A stretch of DNA of 64,000 nt from Aurantibacter aestuarii (GTDB lineage Bacteria; Bacteroidota; Bacteroidia; Flavobacteriales; Flavobacteriaceae), in assembly GCF_003008425.1 (NCBI RefSeq), contig NZ_PXOQ01000006.1:62001-126000 (forward strand). The letters are read 5' to 3'. Positions 28,732 through 36,840 of the stretch are shown piece by piece. The stretch's first letter is position 1. Each line of letters begins with the position of its first letter. The translations under genes and the position numbers were made by a program. The notes under the pieces were generated by a model. That model had not been told where the DNA came from. It saw nothing but the letters and a program-made list of their open reading frames with translations, and searched no databases.

Positions 28732-28775
28732 GTAATAACTTATAATTAATAAGCTTTAAATTGTAATTTTGAATT

Positions 28776-29153
28776 ATGAGAAAAGCATTATCAGCACAAG
28801 AATTGCATAATCTAGCCATGAATCATGTTGGGAAAGATTTAGAGCAAAGAGGTTTCGAATTTATAGCTATTAATAGTAAATTAAAAAGGCATCCTCAATT
28901 TGTTTGTATGGATAAAAATAAACAGTATTATTTTGTTATAGTAAAAGCTGTAATGTTACCAGATAACGCCAACAACTATGACGTGGTTTGGATGGAATCT
29001 TTTAAAAAGCATGCCTATGAAAAAGATGCTAAGGTACTTTATGCAGGTGTTGGTTTAGGAAATCCTGATGGTGAAGATTTACCTATTTATTTAAATGAAG
29101 CTTATCTTATTGAATATAACGGTATCCAGGTTTTAGATATGAATTTAAATTGA
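28776..29153 (+). CDS. Small cytoplasmic protein upstream of apbE, unknown function
   Basis: The 125-residue protein has no signal peptide or membrane segment. It shows an alpha/beta pattern with conserved-looking stretches RHPQFVCMDKNKQYYFVIVKA and VLYAGVGLGNPDGEDLPIYL. Its shape recalls a restriction-endonuclease-like or NTF2-sized fold, but I do not recognise the family firmly. Proteins of this kind have sometimes been labelled NqrF, yet it has no 2Fe-2S, FAD or NADH motif, so that label would be wrong. It ends 1 base before apbE and is very likely co-transcribed with it. A role in NQR flavinylation or assembly is a guess from position. Confidence 0.6.
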   Translation: MRKALSAQELHNLAMNHVGKDLEQRGFEFIAINSKLKRHPQFVCMDKNKQYYFVIVKAVMLPDNANNYDVVWMESFKKHAYEKDAKVLYAGVGLGNPDGEDLPIYLNEAYLIEYNGIQVLDMNLN

Positions 29154-29154
29154 T

Positions 29155-30135
29155 ATGAAGTATATTTTGTATGTATGGTTGTGTTTACTCTTTATGGGAT
29201 GCCAAAACACGCTAGAATTAATAAAATTGAGTGGACCAGTTTTTGGTACCAGTTATAATATTCAATACTATGATCAAAAGTCTAGAGATTTTACAAAAGA
29301 TATAGATAGTCTGTTTAAAGAGATTAACAACTCTATGTCTAACTATCAAGAAAACTCTAAAATTTCAAAATTAAATAGAAACGAAAACTATAGTTTAGAC
29401 AATTATTTTATAACTGTTTTTAATGCTTCAAAAAAGATATATAGAGAAACTGAAGGTGTTTTTGATCCCACTATAGGTAGTTTAGTTAATTTTTGGAATT
29501 TTGGTTCTGAAACAAATACCAAAGCAATAGATAGCTCTAGTATAGATAGTTTAATGCGTTTTGTTGGATTTAACAAAGTCACTCTACATAATAATAAAGT
29601 AGTAAAACCAAACCAAGGCTATTTAGATTTTAATGCTATAGCAAAAGGCTATGGTATAGATGTTATAGCAGAATTTTTATTAGCTAAAGACATAAGTAAT
29701 TTCCTTGTTGAAATTGGAGGAGAAATAAGAGTGTCTGGTAACAATCTTAATAAAGAAGCGCATTGGAAAATTGGTATTCAAAACCCAGATTTTAACGGTG
29801 AATCCAGTTACAATAAGGTTATTAGTTTACAAAACGAATCTATGGCAACTTCGGGTGTTTATAGAAAATTCAAAACCGATAGTTTGGGGAATCGATATGC
29901 GCACATAATAAACACAAAAACTGGTTATCCTGCTAAAACAAATATATTAAGTGTTTCTGTAATAGCTAATAATTGTATGTTGGCAGATGGTTACGCAACT
30001 GCTTTGCAAGCAATGGACTTAGAGCACATAAAACAATTTTTAGCTCGTAAAAAGCAGCTTAAGGCTTATGTTATTTTTGAAAATTATATGAAACAGATAG
30101 AAGTATTATCTTTTAATGGTTTCCCGATTGAGTAA
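29155..30135 (+). CDS. apbE: FAD:protein FMN transferase (lipoprotein)
   Basis: The 326-residue protein starts with a lipoprotein signal (MKYILYVWLCLLFMGCQN, lipid Cys at 16). It has the ApbE motifs GPVFGTSYNI, FDPTIGSLVNFWNF, LDFNAIAKGYGIDVIAE and VEIGGEIRVSG, and near the C-terminus the acidic Mg site with ADGYATAL. ApbE uses FAD to attach FMN to Thr residues of NqrB and NqrC on the periplasmic side. It lies 3.4 kb after nqrF on the same strand, beyond the M43 gene, and is coupled to the 125-residue protein. Confidence 0.94.
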   Translation: MKYILYVWLCLLFMGCQNTLELIKLSGPVFGTSYNIQYYDQKSRDFTKDIDSLFKEINNSMSNYQENSKISKLNRNENYSLDNYFITVFNASKKIYRETEGVFDPTIGSLVNFWNFGSETNTKAIDSSSIDSLMRFVGFNKVTLHNNKVVKPNQGYLDFNAIAKGYGIDVIAEFLLAKDISNFLVEIGGEIRVSGNNLNKEAHWKIGIQNPDFNGESSYNKVISLQNESMATSGVYRKFKTDSLGNRYAHIINTKTGYPAKTNILSVSVIANNCMLADGYATALQAMDLEHIKQFLARKKQLKAYVIFENYMKQIEVLSFNGFPIE

Positions 30136-30147
30136 ATGATAAATTTA

Positions 30148-30930
30148 TTACTTGTATACCACAGGAATAATTTCCCCTTTTGCTAAACAATATTTTTTAA
30201 TGTCTTCTTCAGGAAGTTGTGCAGTGTAATCTACTTCATCTACTTTAAAACCGATGTGTCTTAATTTATCAAAATAATCACGACCATAAATTCGCACATG
30301 GTCGTATTGCCCAAAAATTTTTGCGCGTTCGTCTTTATCGGTAATAGAATCATCTTCAAAAGTAATGTCTCTATTTAAATCTTGTGGGATTTGCAAAATA
30401 GCCATTCCGCCAGGTTTTAAAACGCGATATAATTCTTGCATTGCTTTGGTATCGTCTGGTATATGTTCTAACACATGATTACAAAAAATAACATCATAAG
30501 ACTCATTTTGAAAAGGTAAATTACAGATGTCAGCTTTTACATCGGCAATAGGAGATTCTAAATCGGTTGTGGTGTAGTTAATATGCTCTAAAGCTTTAAA
30601 TCGTTTTAAAAAACATTGTTCTGGAGCAAAATGTAAGACATCTTTTTTTACAGTTGAAGTATTTTTAGGCTGAAGAAAATCCGTTTCATGTAGCAAGTAT
30701 AACCATAATAGTCTATGACGTTCTAAAGATAATGTAGATGGCGATAAAACATTGTTACGTTGATTGCCATAACCATATGGTAAAAAGCTCTTAAAACTTT
30801 TTCCGTCTATAGGATCTGTATAAGTATTGCCTTTTAAAACTAGTGCTAAAATAGGTTTAACGATATAGCTTAATCGAATTAATAAAGGTCTTGGAACTTT
30901 ATTTAAAATATATTTAAAAAGCTTTTTCAA
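30148..30930 (-). CDS. Class I SAM-dependent methyltransferase
   Basis: The 260-residue protein has a Methyltransf_11-type core: DVLHFAPEQCFLKRF (motif I region, about residue 95), DLESPIADVKADICNLPF (motif II/III), FCNHVLEHIPDD and LKPGGMAILQIPQ. An N-terminal segment of about 60 basic and hydrophobic residues may bind membrane or substrate. The substrate is unknown. Similar proteins often lie in cell-envelope or polysaccharide contexts, but no such genes are adjacent here. It is on the minus strand, 8 bp after the small membrane protein gene. Confidence 0.85.
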   Translation of the reverse strand: MKKLFKYILNKVPRPLLIRLSYIVKPILALVLKGNTYTDPIDGKSFKSFLPYGYGNQRNNVLSPSTLSLERHRLLWLYLLHETDFLQPKNTSTVKKDVLHFAPEQCFLKRFKALEHINYTTTDLESPIADVKADICNLPFQNESYDVIFCNHVLEHIPDDTKAMQELYRVLKPGGMAILQIPQDLNRDITFEDDSITDKDERAKIFGQYDHVRIYGRDYFDKLRHIGFKVDEVDYTAQLPEEDIKKYCLAKGEIIPVVYK

Positions 30931-30937
30931 AAGGAGA

Positions 30938-31135
30938 TTAAGAGTTTAAAAAATCTTTAAACTTTTTTGAAGTGAAAAGCTTAATAATTAACAATATAAA
31001 ACCTATTACAATTAATAGAGTAGCTAATATTAAAGCTTCTTGTGCAAACTGTAAATGTAGAATTTTAAAGACTGCCGAGATAATACTTAGTGCAAAACCA
31101 GAGATTAATACCGCAAGAATATGTTTTACTTTCAT
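30938..31135 (-). CDS. Small two-helix membrane protein, GldL N-terminal-like
   Basis: The 65-residue protein is almost entirely two hydrophobic helices (about 7-27 and 33-53), followed by a short basic tail KLFTSKKFKDFLNS. The stretch VFKILHLQFAQEALILATLLIVIG resembles the FKIxHxxxAxxLLxxG pattern of the first membrane hairpin of GldL, the T9SS motor protein. Related stand-alone small proteins are frequent in Bacteroidota. This resemblance is by eye and motor function is not implied. It is tightly packed between map and the methyltransferase gene. Confidence 0.65.
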   Translation of the reverse strand: MKVKHILAVLISGFALSIISAVFKILHLQFAQEALILATLLIVIGFILLIIKLFTSKKFKDFLNS

Positions 31136-31138
31136 AAT

Positions 31139-31951
31139 TTAAAGTTTTATAGCTCTAAACTCATCTTCTTCATTTGACACAATACCTAATGCATCATAAA
31201 TATATTTAAAAGTCGATAGTAATTCGGGTTTACCATTTACAATAGCCACATCGTGTTCAAAGTGTGCACTTGGTTTATTATCTTTAGTGGTAATAGTCCA
31301 GCCATCACGATGTTGTTTAATATTTTTGGTTCCTAAATTTATCATAGGTTCAATAGCTACTACCATACCTTCAATAAACTTTTTACCTCGTCCACGTTTA
31401 CCATAATTTGGCATTTCAGGATCTTCATGCATGACACGCCCTAATCCATGACCCACTAATTCTCTAACGACTCCATAGCCATGATCTTCACAATATTTTT
31501 GAATAGCATAGCCAACATCTCCAACACGATTGCCAATCTTAAACTCTTTGATTCCTTCGTACAAAGACTGTTTGGTTACTGCTAAAAGCTTTTCAGTTTC
31601 TAGGTCAATTTCACCTACAGCAAACGTATAAGCATGGTCTCCATAAAAACCGTTTTTTATAGCACCACAATCTACCGAAATAATATCACCTTCTTCTAAT
31701 GGTGTGTTATTTGGAATACCATGTACAACCTGAGAATTAGGGCTCATACATAAGGTGTTAGGGAAATCGTACAATCCTAAAAAACCAGGAATAGCTCCTT
31801 GAGAACGGATGTATTCTTCCGCAATTTTATCTAATTGCAAAGTAGTTACACCAGGTTTTATGGCTTTTGCAACTTCTCCAAGTGTTCTTGATACAATTAA
31901 TGCACTTTCACGCATTAATTCAATTTCTTCTAATGTTTTTGCTATAATCAT
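31139..31951 (-). CDS. map: Type I methionine aminopeptidase
   Basis: The 270-residue protein removes the initiator Met from nascent chains in the cytoplasm. The five metal ligands sit in the expected motifs: SVDCGAIKNGFYGDHAYT (two Asp), GHGLGRVMHEDPEMPNYG (His), MVVAIEPMINL (Glu) and HFEHDVAIVNG (Glu). An N-terminal extension is lacking, as in the type I bacterial form. It belongs to a compact minus-strand run gpmI-HAD-map-small membrane protein-methyltransferase with gaps of 3 to 9 bp. Confidence 0.95.
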   Translation of the reverse strand: MIIAKTLEEIELMRESALIVSRTLGEVAKAIKPGVTTLQLDKIAEEYIRSQGAIPGFLGLYDFPNTLCMSPNSQVVHGIPNNTPLEEGDIISVDCGAIKNGFYGDHAYTFAVGEIDLETEKLLAVTKQSLYEGIKEFKIGNRVGDVGYAIQKYCEDHGYGVVRELVGHGLGRVMHEDPEMPNYGKRGRGKKFIEGMVVAIEPMINLGTKNIKQHRDGWTITTKDNKPSAHFEHDVAIVNGKPELLSTFKYIYDALGIVSNEEDEFRAIKL

Positions 31952-31960
31952 CTGCTTAAC

Positions 31961-32359
31961 TTAAAATCTAAAAAAGCCTTTTTTCTTTTTCTGTTTTGGA
32001 GGTTTTTCGTTGGTAAGGAGTTGGTAAATTTCACCCCAGCCTAATACGCCTCCTAAATTTCTATCGTCTATAAATAAATCTGCATTCACTTTTCGGCTTA
32101 CCGAACCATCAAACTCTTCTTCTGGAAAGCTTTTATTTACCGCATAAAATTCTACTCCATTTTCTTTACAAAATGTAACTGCTTCATCTAATTTTTTACC
32201 GTGTCTGTAGGTCCATAAAATTAGCCTATGTCCATCGCTTTGAAGTCTTTTAAGCGTTTCGAATGCAAACATACGTTCATTACCAATGTTAGGATATGCA
32301 TCCTCTACAATGGTGCCATCAAAATCTATTGCTATTATTTTAGAGTTGGTTAAATTCAT
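31961..32359 (-). CDS. HAD-type hydrolase, BT0820 family
   Basis: The 132-residue protein shows the minimal HAD core: IIAIDFDGTIVEDAYP (DxDGT nucleophile motif), LILWTYRHGK (motif II Thr) and NADLFIDDRNLGG (acidic motif). There is no cap domain insert, and the C-terminus is a basic stretch PPKQKKKKGFFRF. BT0820-type proteins are small phosphatases of unknown substrate. It lies 5 bp after gpmI and 9 bp before map, so it is probably part of one transcript. Confidence 0.9.
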   Translation of the reverse strand: MNLTNSKIIAIDFDGTIVEDAYPNIGNERMFAFETLKRLQSDGHRLILWTYRHGKKLDEAVTFCKENGVEFYAVNKSFPEEEFDGSVSRKVNADLFIDDRNLGGVLGWGEIYQLLTNEKPPKQKKKKGFFRF

Positions 32360-32364
32360 AACAG

Positions 32365-33882
32365 CTATATTAATGGTTGTTGTGTCATAGCTTCTGGCTG
32401 CTCAACACCTATAAGTTTTAAAATAGTAGGGGCAATGTCTCCCAAAACCCCATCGTTAATATGTTCTAATTCAGGGTCTATTAAAATTAATGGCACTGGA
32501 TTGGTCGTGTGAGCAGTATTTGGTGTACCATCTGGATTAATCATGGTTTCACAGTTACCGTGGTCGGCAATTAATAAAGTGGTATATCCACTCATTAAAC
32601 CGGTTTCAATAATAGTTTTAGCACAGGCATCTACGGTCTCACACGCTTTTATAGCTGCAGGCATGCTACCTGTATGTCCAACCATATCTCCATTGGCAAA
32701 ATTTAAACAAACAAAATCCACTTCGCCCTTTTCCAATTCAGGAACTAAAGCATCTGTAAGTTCGTATGCACTCATTTCTGCTTTTAAATCGTAAGTAGCA
32801 ACTTTTGGAGAGTTTCGTAAAATACGTTCTTCACCTTCAAAAGGTTCTTCTTGTCCACCAGAAAAGAAAAATGTTACATGTGGGTATTTTTCAGTTTCGG
32901 CAATTCGAATTTGTTTTTTCTGGTGTGCTGCTAAAACTTCACCTAAAGTATCTTTTAAATTGTCTTTTTTATAAATAACATCAATACCGTTAAAAGTATC
33001 ATCGTAACTGGTCATGGTTACATAACGCAAATCGAGTTTTTTCATTAACAAATCGCTAAAATCATTTTGAGATAGAGCATTGGTAAGCTCCCTCCCGCGA
33101 TCTGTTCTGTAATTAAAAAATACAACCACATCACCATCTTTAACTTGTGTTAAAGGAGCGTCATTTGCGTCTGTTTTAATAATAGGTGTTATAAACTCAT
33201 CCGTAACAGTATTGTCGTATTGCTTTTGTATACTTCCTGTTAAGTCCTGACTTTTTTCTCCAATGTTGTGAACTAATCCATCATAAGCCACCTTAATTCG
33301 TTCCCAACGGTTATCTCTGTCCATTGCATAATAACGACCTGTTACAGAGGCAATTTGTGTATGTTTATTTTTAGTATACTGCTCTATGTCTTCTATAAAC
33401 CCTATACCAGATTTTGGGTCGACATCTCGGCCATCTGAAAAGGCATGAATAAATGTCTTTTCTAAGCCCATGTTTTCACAAACGTCAATTAAACCTTTTA
33501 AATGACTTATATGAGAATGAACGCCACCATCACTTAAAAGCCCTAATAAATGAACATCTTTACCATTAGTCTTGGCGTATTCCAATGCATTTTTAAGTGC
33601 AGGTTCATCTTTTAAGGTGTTATTTTGAACCGCTAAATTAATCTTTACTAAATCTTGATAAACGATACGTCCAGCACCCAAATTCATGTGTCCAACTTCA
33701 CTATTACCCATTTGTCCTTCAGGTAACCCTACATGTAAACCATCGGTTCTTAATTGGGCATTTGGAAATTTTTCATATAAACTGTCTATGAATGGTGTAT
33801 TAGCTTGATCGATAGCTGAAACTTTTGGATCAGGAGATTTTCCCCAACCATCAAGAATCATTAATATGACTTTTTTATTCAT
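32365..33882 (-). CDS. gpmI: 2,3-bisphosphoglycerate-independent phosphoglycerate mutase
   Basis: The 505-residue protein interconverts 3- and 2-phosphoglycerate using two Mn ions. It belongs to the alkaline-phosphatase superfamily: MILDGWGKS carries the first metal Asp, GQMGNSEVGHMNLGAGR the phosphorylated Ser. IADHGNCETMINPDGTPNTAHT carries later metal ligands. Length is normal (about 510). It heads the minus-strand run down to 30148. A TATATTTG box (complement of 33902-33909) 20 bases upstream suits a -7 element and overlaps the edge of the terminator of the M48 gene. Confidence 0.95.
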   Translation of the reverse strand: MNKKVILMILDGWGKSPDPKVSAIDQANTPFIDSLYEKFPNAQLRTDGLHVGLPEGQMGNSEVGHMNLGAGRIVYQDLVKINLAVQNNTLKDEPALKNALEYAKTNGKDVHLLGLLSDGGVHSHISHLKGLIDVCENMGLEKTFIHAFSDGRDVDPKSGIGFIEDIEQYTKNKHTQIASVTGRYYAMDRDNRWERIKVAYDGLVHNIGEKSQDLTGSIQKQYDNTVTDEFITPIIKTDANDAPLTQVKDGDVVVFFNYRTDRGRELTNALSQNDFSDLLMKKLDLRYVTMTSYDDTFNGIDVIYKKDNLKDTLGEVLAAHQKKQIRIAETEKYPHVTFFFSGGQEEPFEGEERILRNSPKVATYDLKAEMSAYELTDALVPELEKGEVDFVCLNFANGDMVGHTGSMPAAIKACETVDACAKTIIETGLMSGYTTLLIADHGNCETMINPDGTPNTAHTTNPVPLILIDPELEHINDGVLGDIAPTILKLIGVEQPEAMTQQPLI

Positions 33883-33911
33883 TCTGTAAAGATTTGAATT
33901 GCAAATATATT

Positions 33912-33942
33912 AAAAAAGAACAGCCTAATGGCTTAGGCTGTT
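33912..33942 (-). terminator. Terminator after the M48 peptidase gene
   Basis: AACAGCCTAA (33919-33928) pairs perfectly with TTAGGCTGTT (33933-33942). Read on the minus strand it is followed by T-rich TCTTTTTTA. Confidence 0.88.
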
Positions 33943-33964
33943 TGGTAATTATTGTAATTGTAGA

Positions 33965-34768
33965 TTAATCAAAAAATCCTTGGTTTTCTAACTGGATTTC
34001 TGGAGACTTCCTATATTTCGTTATGGAGGCTTTAATTTTTTCAATGCGATTATCTGGGTCCGGATGCGTGCTTTGAAATTCTGGTTGCCTGTTTGGTCCG
34101 GCTGCTGCTTTTAAAATTTCCATAACACCAATCATTTCATGCGGATTATAGCCTGCTTTTATCATAAATAAAACACCTAAATCGTCACTTTCCAACTCAT
34201 CTCCACGTCCGTTTTTTAATAATGTATTTTGTCCAATTTGACCAACTATGTTTCCTGCGTCTGCACCAACTGCTCCCGCGGTCGATAAACCTTGCCAATA
34301 TTCGCTTTCTGCTATACGTTCTGCACTATGTTTTCCAAGGACATGACCTATTTCATGACCTAAAACTCCTGCAAGTTGGTCTTCATTCTCTAACTGTGAG
34401 AAGAGCGCATAAGTAATAAATATTTGTCCTCCAGGCAAAGCAAACGCATTGATTGTGTTAGGATCTGCTAAAAGATGAAACTCATATTTGTATGGCGTTT
34501 GTTTTGCAATACTATTATTAACCAGTTTAGCACCCACTTGATCTACTAATCCTTGAAAATTTTCATTTGGATACAAACCTCCATGTTGCTGTGCCATAGT
34601 AGGTGCACTTTGTAAACCCATTTGGATTTCCTGTTCGGTAGTCATAGAAATGGTTTGCTGTCTTCCTGTGTATGGGTTAACTTCTTGTTGACTACATTTT
34701 TTAAAATAAAAAAAAGCGGCTATGGCAAGACCTATTAGAATACGATATTTAAAATTTTTACCTCTCAT
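33965..34768 (-). CDS. M48 family metalloprotease (LoiP/BepA-like)
   Basis: The 267-residue protein starts with a short hydrophobic segment ending near Cys25 (FFYFKKCSQQEVNPYTGRQ). That could be a membrane anchor or an atypical lipoprotein site. The M48 core has HEIGHVLGKHSAERIAE (HExxH) and the downstream Glu in GRGDELESDDLGV. PEFQSTHPDPDNRIEKI is the usual C-terminal motif of periplasmic quality-control peptidases such as LoiP and YfgC. It probably cleaves misfolded envelope proteins. It is monocistronic, ending at the terminator near 33920. Confidence 0.9.
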   Translation of the reverse strand: MRGKNFKYRILIGLAIAAFFYFKKCSQQEVNPYTGRQQTISMTTEQEIQMGLQSAPTMAQQHGGLYPNENFQGLVDQVGAKLVNNSIAKQTPYKYEFHLLADPNTINAFALPGGQIFITYALFSQLENEDQLAGVLGHEIGHVLGKHSAERIAESEYWQGLSTAGAVGADAGNIVGQIGQNTLLKNGRGDELESDDLGVLFMIKAGYNPHEMIGVMEILKAAAGPNRQPEFQSTHPDPDNRIEKIKASITKYRKSPEIQLENQGFFD

Positions 34769-34808
34769 GATACTAAATTGGGTTGATTAGATTATAAAAC
34801 TACAAATT

Positions 34809-35291
34809 TTAAGACTTGTTAAAAGTAGTTTTAAGTAAATTTTTAGACATCATAATGTGTGTACCAACACCTTCAATATTAAAATAGGCACCAGTTTCAT
34901 GGTAGTTGTTTCGTTTGTAAAAGTTTACAGCGTTCTCGCGTGCATTAAACCAAATTAAATCTGCTTGTTTAATTTTACAATGTTCTTCACCTTTTTTTAG
35001 AAGTAAGTTACCTAAACCTAAACCTTGGTATTGATGTAGAACTGCCATACCTCTTAACTGGTATTGTTTAGATGCTGAAAAATGCAGGTTACTATTGCCC
35101 ATATAACTTGCAACTGCAACTAATTTATCAGTATAAAACAGTCCAATATGGAATGTTGTATTTAAATTGTCTCCATCAAATTTACAGGATTCTATGGGTT
35201 TTCCAGGTCTTAATACGGGTAGTCTAACCTCATAAGTTTCTTCAGGATTAATAGTTTTAATGAAAATTTTAGAGGAGTCAATAGATTTCAT
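34809..35291 (-). CDS. GNAT family N-acetyltransferase
   Basis: The 160-residue protein has the acetyl-CoA binding segment QLRGMAVLHQYQGLGLGNLLLKKGEEHC (Q/RxxGxG/A at about residues 100-106) and the C-terminal NARENAVNFYKRNNYHETG strand-helix pair typical of GNATs. The substrate is not predictable. It is divergent from a second, unrelated-looking GNAT gene across 38 bp. Confidence 0.88.
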   Translation of the reverse strand: MKSIDSSKIFIKTINPEETYEVRLPVLRPGKPIESCKFDGDNLNTTFHIGLFYTDKLVAVASYMGNSNLHFSASKQYQLRGMAVLHQYQGLGLGNLLLKKGEEHCKIKQADLIWFNARENAVNFYKRNNYHETGAYFNIEGVGTHIMMSKNLLKTTFNKS

Positions 35292-35329
35292 TTATATAAA
35301 CTTAATTATTTTTACTTAAAAAACGACTT

Positions 35330-35755
35330 ATGTCTGTAGTGTATAAAAAATTAATGAAAAAAGATAGTGATAAAATTATTACTTATTTTGAGATATTAAA
35401 CGATTATAAAGTTGATAAAACAGTTCTTGAAAACCGAATTTCTGAAATGTTTAGTCAGAATTATGAGTGTATTGGTTTTTTTTTAGATGATAAGCTTATT
35501 GGAATGTGTGGGTTATGGTTTATGACTAGGCATTATGTGGGAAAAAGTATAGAAATAGATCATTTTTATATAGAGGATGCACATAGAAACAAAGGTTTTG
35601 GAAAAGATTTTTTTAAATGGCTTTATCTTTATGCGGAAGAAAAACAGGTAAAAACCATAGAATTAAATACTTATGTAACTAACCATCCGTCCCATAAATT
35701 TTATTACAATGAAGGTTTTAATATTTTAGGCTATCATTTTTTAAAGAAATTGTAA
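35330..35755 (+). CDS. GNAT family N-acetyltransferase
   Basis: The 141-residue protein has DHFYIEDAHRNKGFGKDFFKWL (motif A, RNKGFG) and FYYNEGFNILGYHFLKK (motif B) of the GNAT fold. The sequence differs clearly from the divergent neighbour at 34809, so this is not a tandem duplicate. The substrate is unknown. It ends 48 bp before tRNA-Gly, whose promoter overlaps the gene's trailing sequence. Confidence 0.88.
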   Translation: MSVVYKKLMKKDSDKIITYFEILNDYKVDKTVLENRISEMFSQNYECIGFFLDDKLIGMCGLWFMTRHYVGKSIEIDHFYIEDAHRNKGFGKDFFKWLYLYAEEKQVKTIELNTYVTNHPSHKFYYNEGFNILGYHFLKKL

Positions 35756-35761
35756 AATGAG

Positions 35762-35791
35762 TTGCAGGAATTAAATTTGTTATTATATTTG
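35762..35791 (+). promoter_or_regulatory. Promoter of tRNA-Gly
   Basis: TTG at 35762-35764, a 19-base spacer and TATATTTG at 35784-35791 give the same geometry as the tRNA-Tyr promoter. The -7 box ends 11 bases before the tRNA. Confidence 0.82.
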
Positions 35792-35802
35792 CATCCGGAA
35801 AT

Positions 35803-35875
35803 GCGAGAGTAGCTCAGTTGGTAGAGCGTCAGCCTTCCAAGCTGAATGTCGCCGGTTCGAACCCGGTCTCTCGCT
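35803..35875 (+). tRNA. tRNA-Gly (anticodon TCC)
   Basis: Acceptor GCGAGAG (35803-35809) pairs with CTCTCGC (35868-35874), and the discriminator is T at 35875. Anticodon stem TCAGC/GCTGA holds anticodon TCC at 35836-35838. The T-arm is GCCGGTTCGAACCCGGT. Length is 73 nt, without an encoded CCA. Confidence 0.97.
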
Positions 35876-35877
35876 CA

Positions 35878-35908
35878 AAAAAGCTTCACTTTACGGTGAA
35901 GCTTTTTT
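35878..35908 (+). terminator. Terminator after tRNA-Gly
   Basis: AAGCTTCAC (35881-35889) pairs with GTGAAGCTT (35896-35904) across a 6-base loop, followed by a T run. Confidence 0.9.
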
Positions 35909-35962
35909 TATGCTTTAATTTTGATGTGATTAAAATTTAGGATGAGAAGTTTATACAGAGCG

Positions 35963-36022
35963 TAGCCGAAGTAAACCCGGTCTCTCGCTCTAAAAGCTTC
36001 ACTTAATGGTGAGGCTTTTTTT
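35963..36022 (+). repeat. Duplicated 3' end of tRNA-Gly with its terminator
   Basis: The 17 bases at 35860-35876 (AACCCGGTCTCTCGCTC) recur exactly at 35974-35990. The GCCG that starts the T-arm also recurs at the same 5-base distance upstream (about 35965), while the T-loop has diverged. A second copy of the terminator follows at 35994-36017 with a compensating G-T pair. It looks like a partial tRNA duplication or the scar of an element that used this tRNA gene as its attachment site. Confidence 0.8.
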
Positions 36023-36024
36023 AT

Positions 36025-36726
36025 TTAAAATGTTATTAGAGTATCTGGTTTTATTTCGTAAGGTTTTTGGTCTTTTTCAAAAATCCGCGCTTCTAAATTT
36101 CCTTTTAAAAGTATAGTCTCATTTTTAACTTCTAACCAGCTTCCTTCTCTTAAACCAATAACAGGAAGGTTGTTTTGAGTGTGAAATTCATTAATCCTTG
36201 TCTCTCTGGTTTCTCCCATATGCTTACTATTAACTTCTGGATCCAAATAGTGCGGATTAATATTAAAAGGTACCAGCTGTAAGGCATTAAAACTTGGTGG
36301 ATAAACAATAGGCATATCGTTTGTGGTTTTTATGTTTTGCCCACAGATATTACTTCCTGCACTCGTGCCTAGATAAGGTGTTCCATCTGAAATAACGTTT
36401 TTTAATATATCGACACAGTTATTCTTGTAGAGCTCATTAAGTAACACAAAAGTGTTGCCTCCACCAGTAAACATACCTTCCGCATTTTTAATCGCTTCGA
36501 CAGGATGTTTAAATTCATGTAAACCTTTTATCTCTATGTCAATTATTTTAAAAGCGTCTGAAGCTTTTTTTGTATAGGCGTCATAACTAATTCCGCCAGG
36601 TCTTGCATAAGGAATAAATAAAATAGTTTTACAGTTTTTAAAATGTGTTTTTAAAACAGGTAGCAGATAGTCTAAATAATCTCCATTAAAAAGTGTAGAG
36701 GTACTTGCCAGAAGGATATTTTTCAT
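36025..36726 (-). CDS. pepE: Dipeptidase E (S51, Asp-X dipeptidase)
   Basis: The 233-residue protein matches PepE: the glutamine-amidotransferase-like fold with nucleophile Ser in YLGTSAGSNICG, the GMFTGGGNTFVLL strand before it, and FNINPHYLDPE with the catalytic His. It hydrolyses dipeptides starting with aspartate in the cytoplasm. It is divergent from the four-gene run starting at 36841, which ends with an M1 peptidase. Confidence 0.92.
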   Translation of the reverse strand: MKNILLASTSTLFNGDYLDYLLPVLKTHFKNCKTILFIPYARPGGISYDAYTKKASDAFKIIDIEIKGLHEFKHPVEAIKNAEGMFTGGGNTFVLLNELYKNNCVDILKNVISDGTPYLGTSAGSNICGQNIKTTNDMPIVYPPSFNALQLVPFNINPHYLDPEVNSKHMGETRETRINEFHTQNNLPVIGLREGSWLEVKNETILLKGNLEARIFEKDQKPYEIKPDTLITF

Positions 36727-36840
36727 TCTTAAATTCGTCTTTTATAAGGTAAACTTACACTTTTAACAAAAAATTACAAGCATTATCACTAATAAATACG
36801 AAGATTTGAGCGTACTTTATATAACCAAAAAATCCAAACC

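Noticed and set aside
28776-29153. Calling the 125-residue protein NqrF
   Set aside because: It lacks the 2Fe-2S cysteines, FAD and NADH motifs. The true nqrF is at 24461.
35963-35990. A second complete tRNA gene
   Set aside because: Only the T-arm and acceptor 3' side are present; no anticodon arm or 5' acceptor strand.
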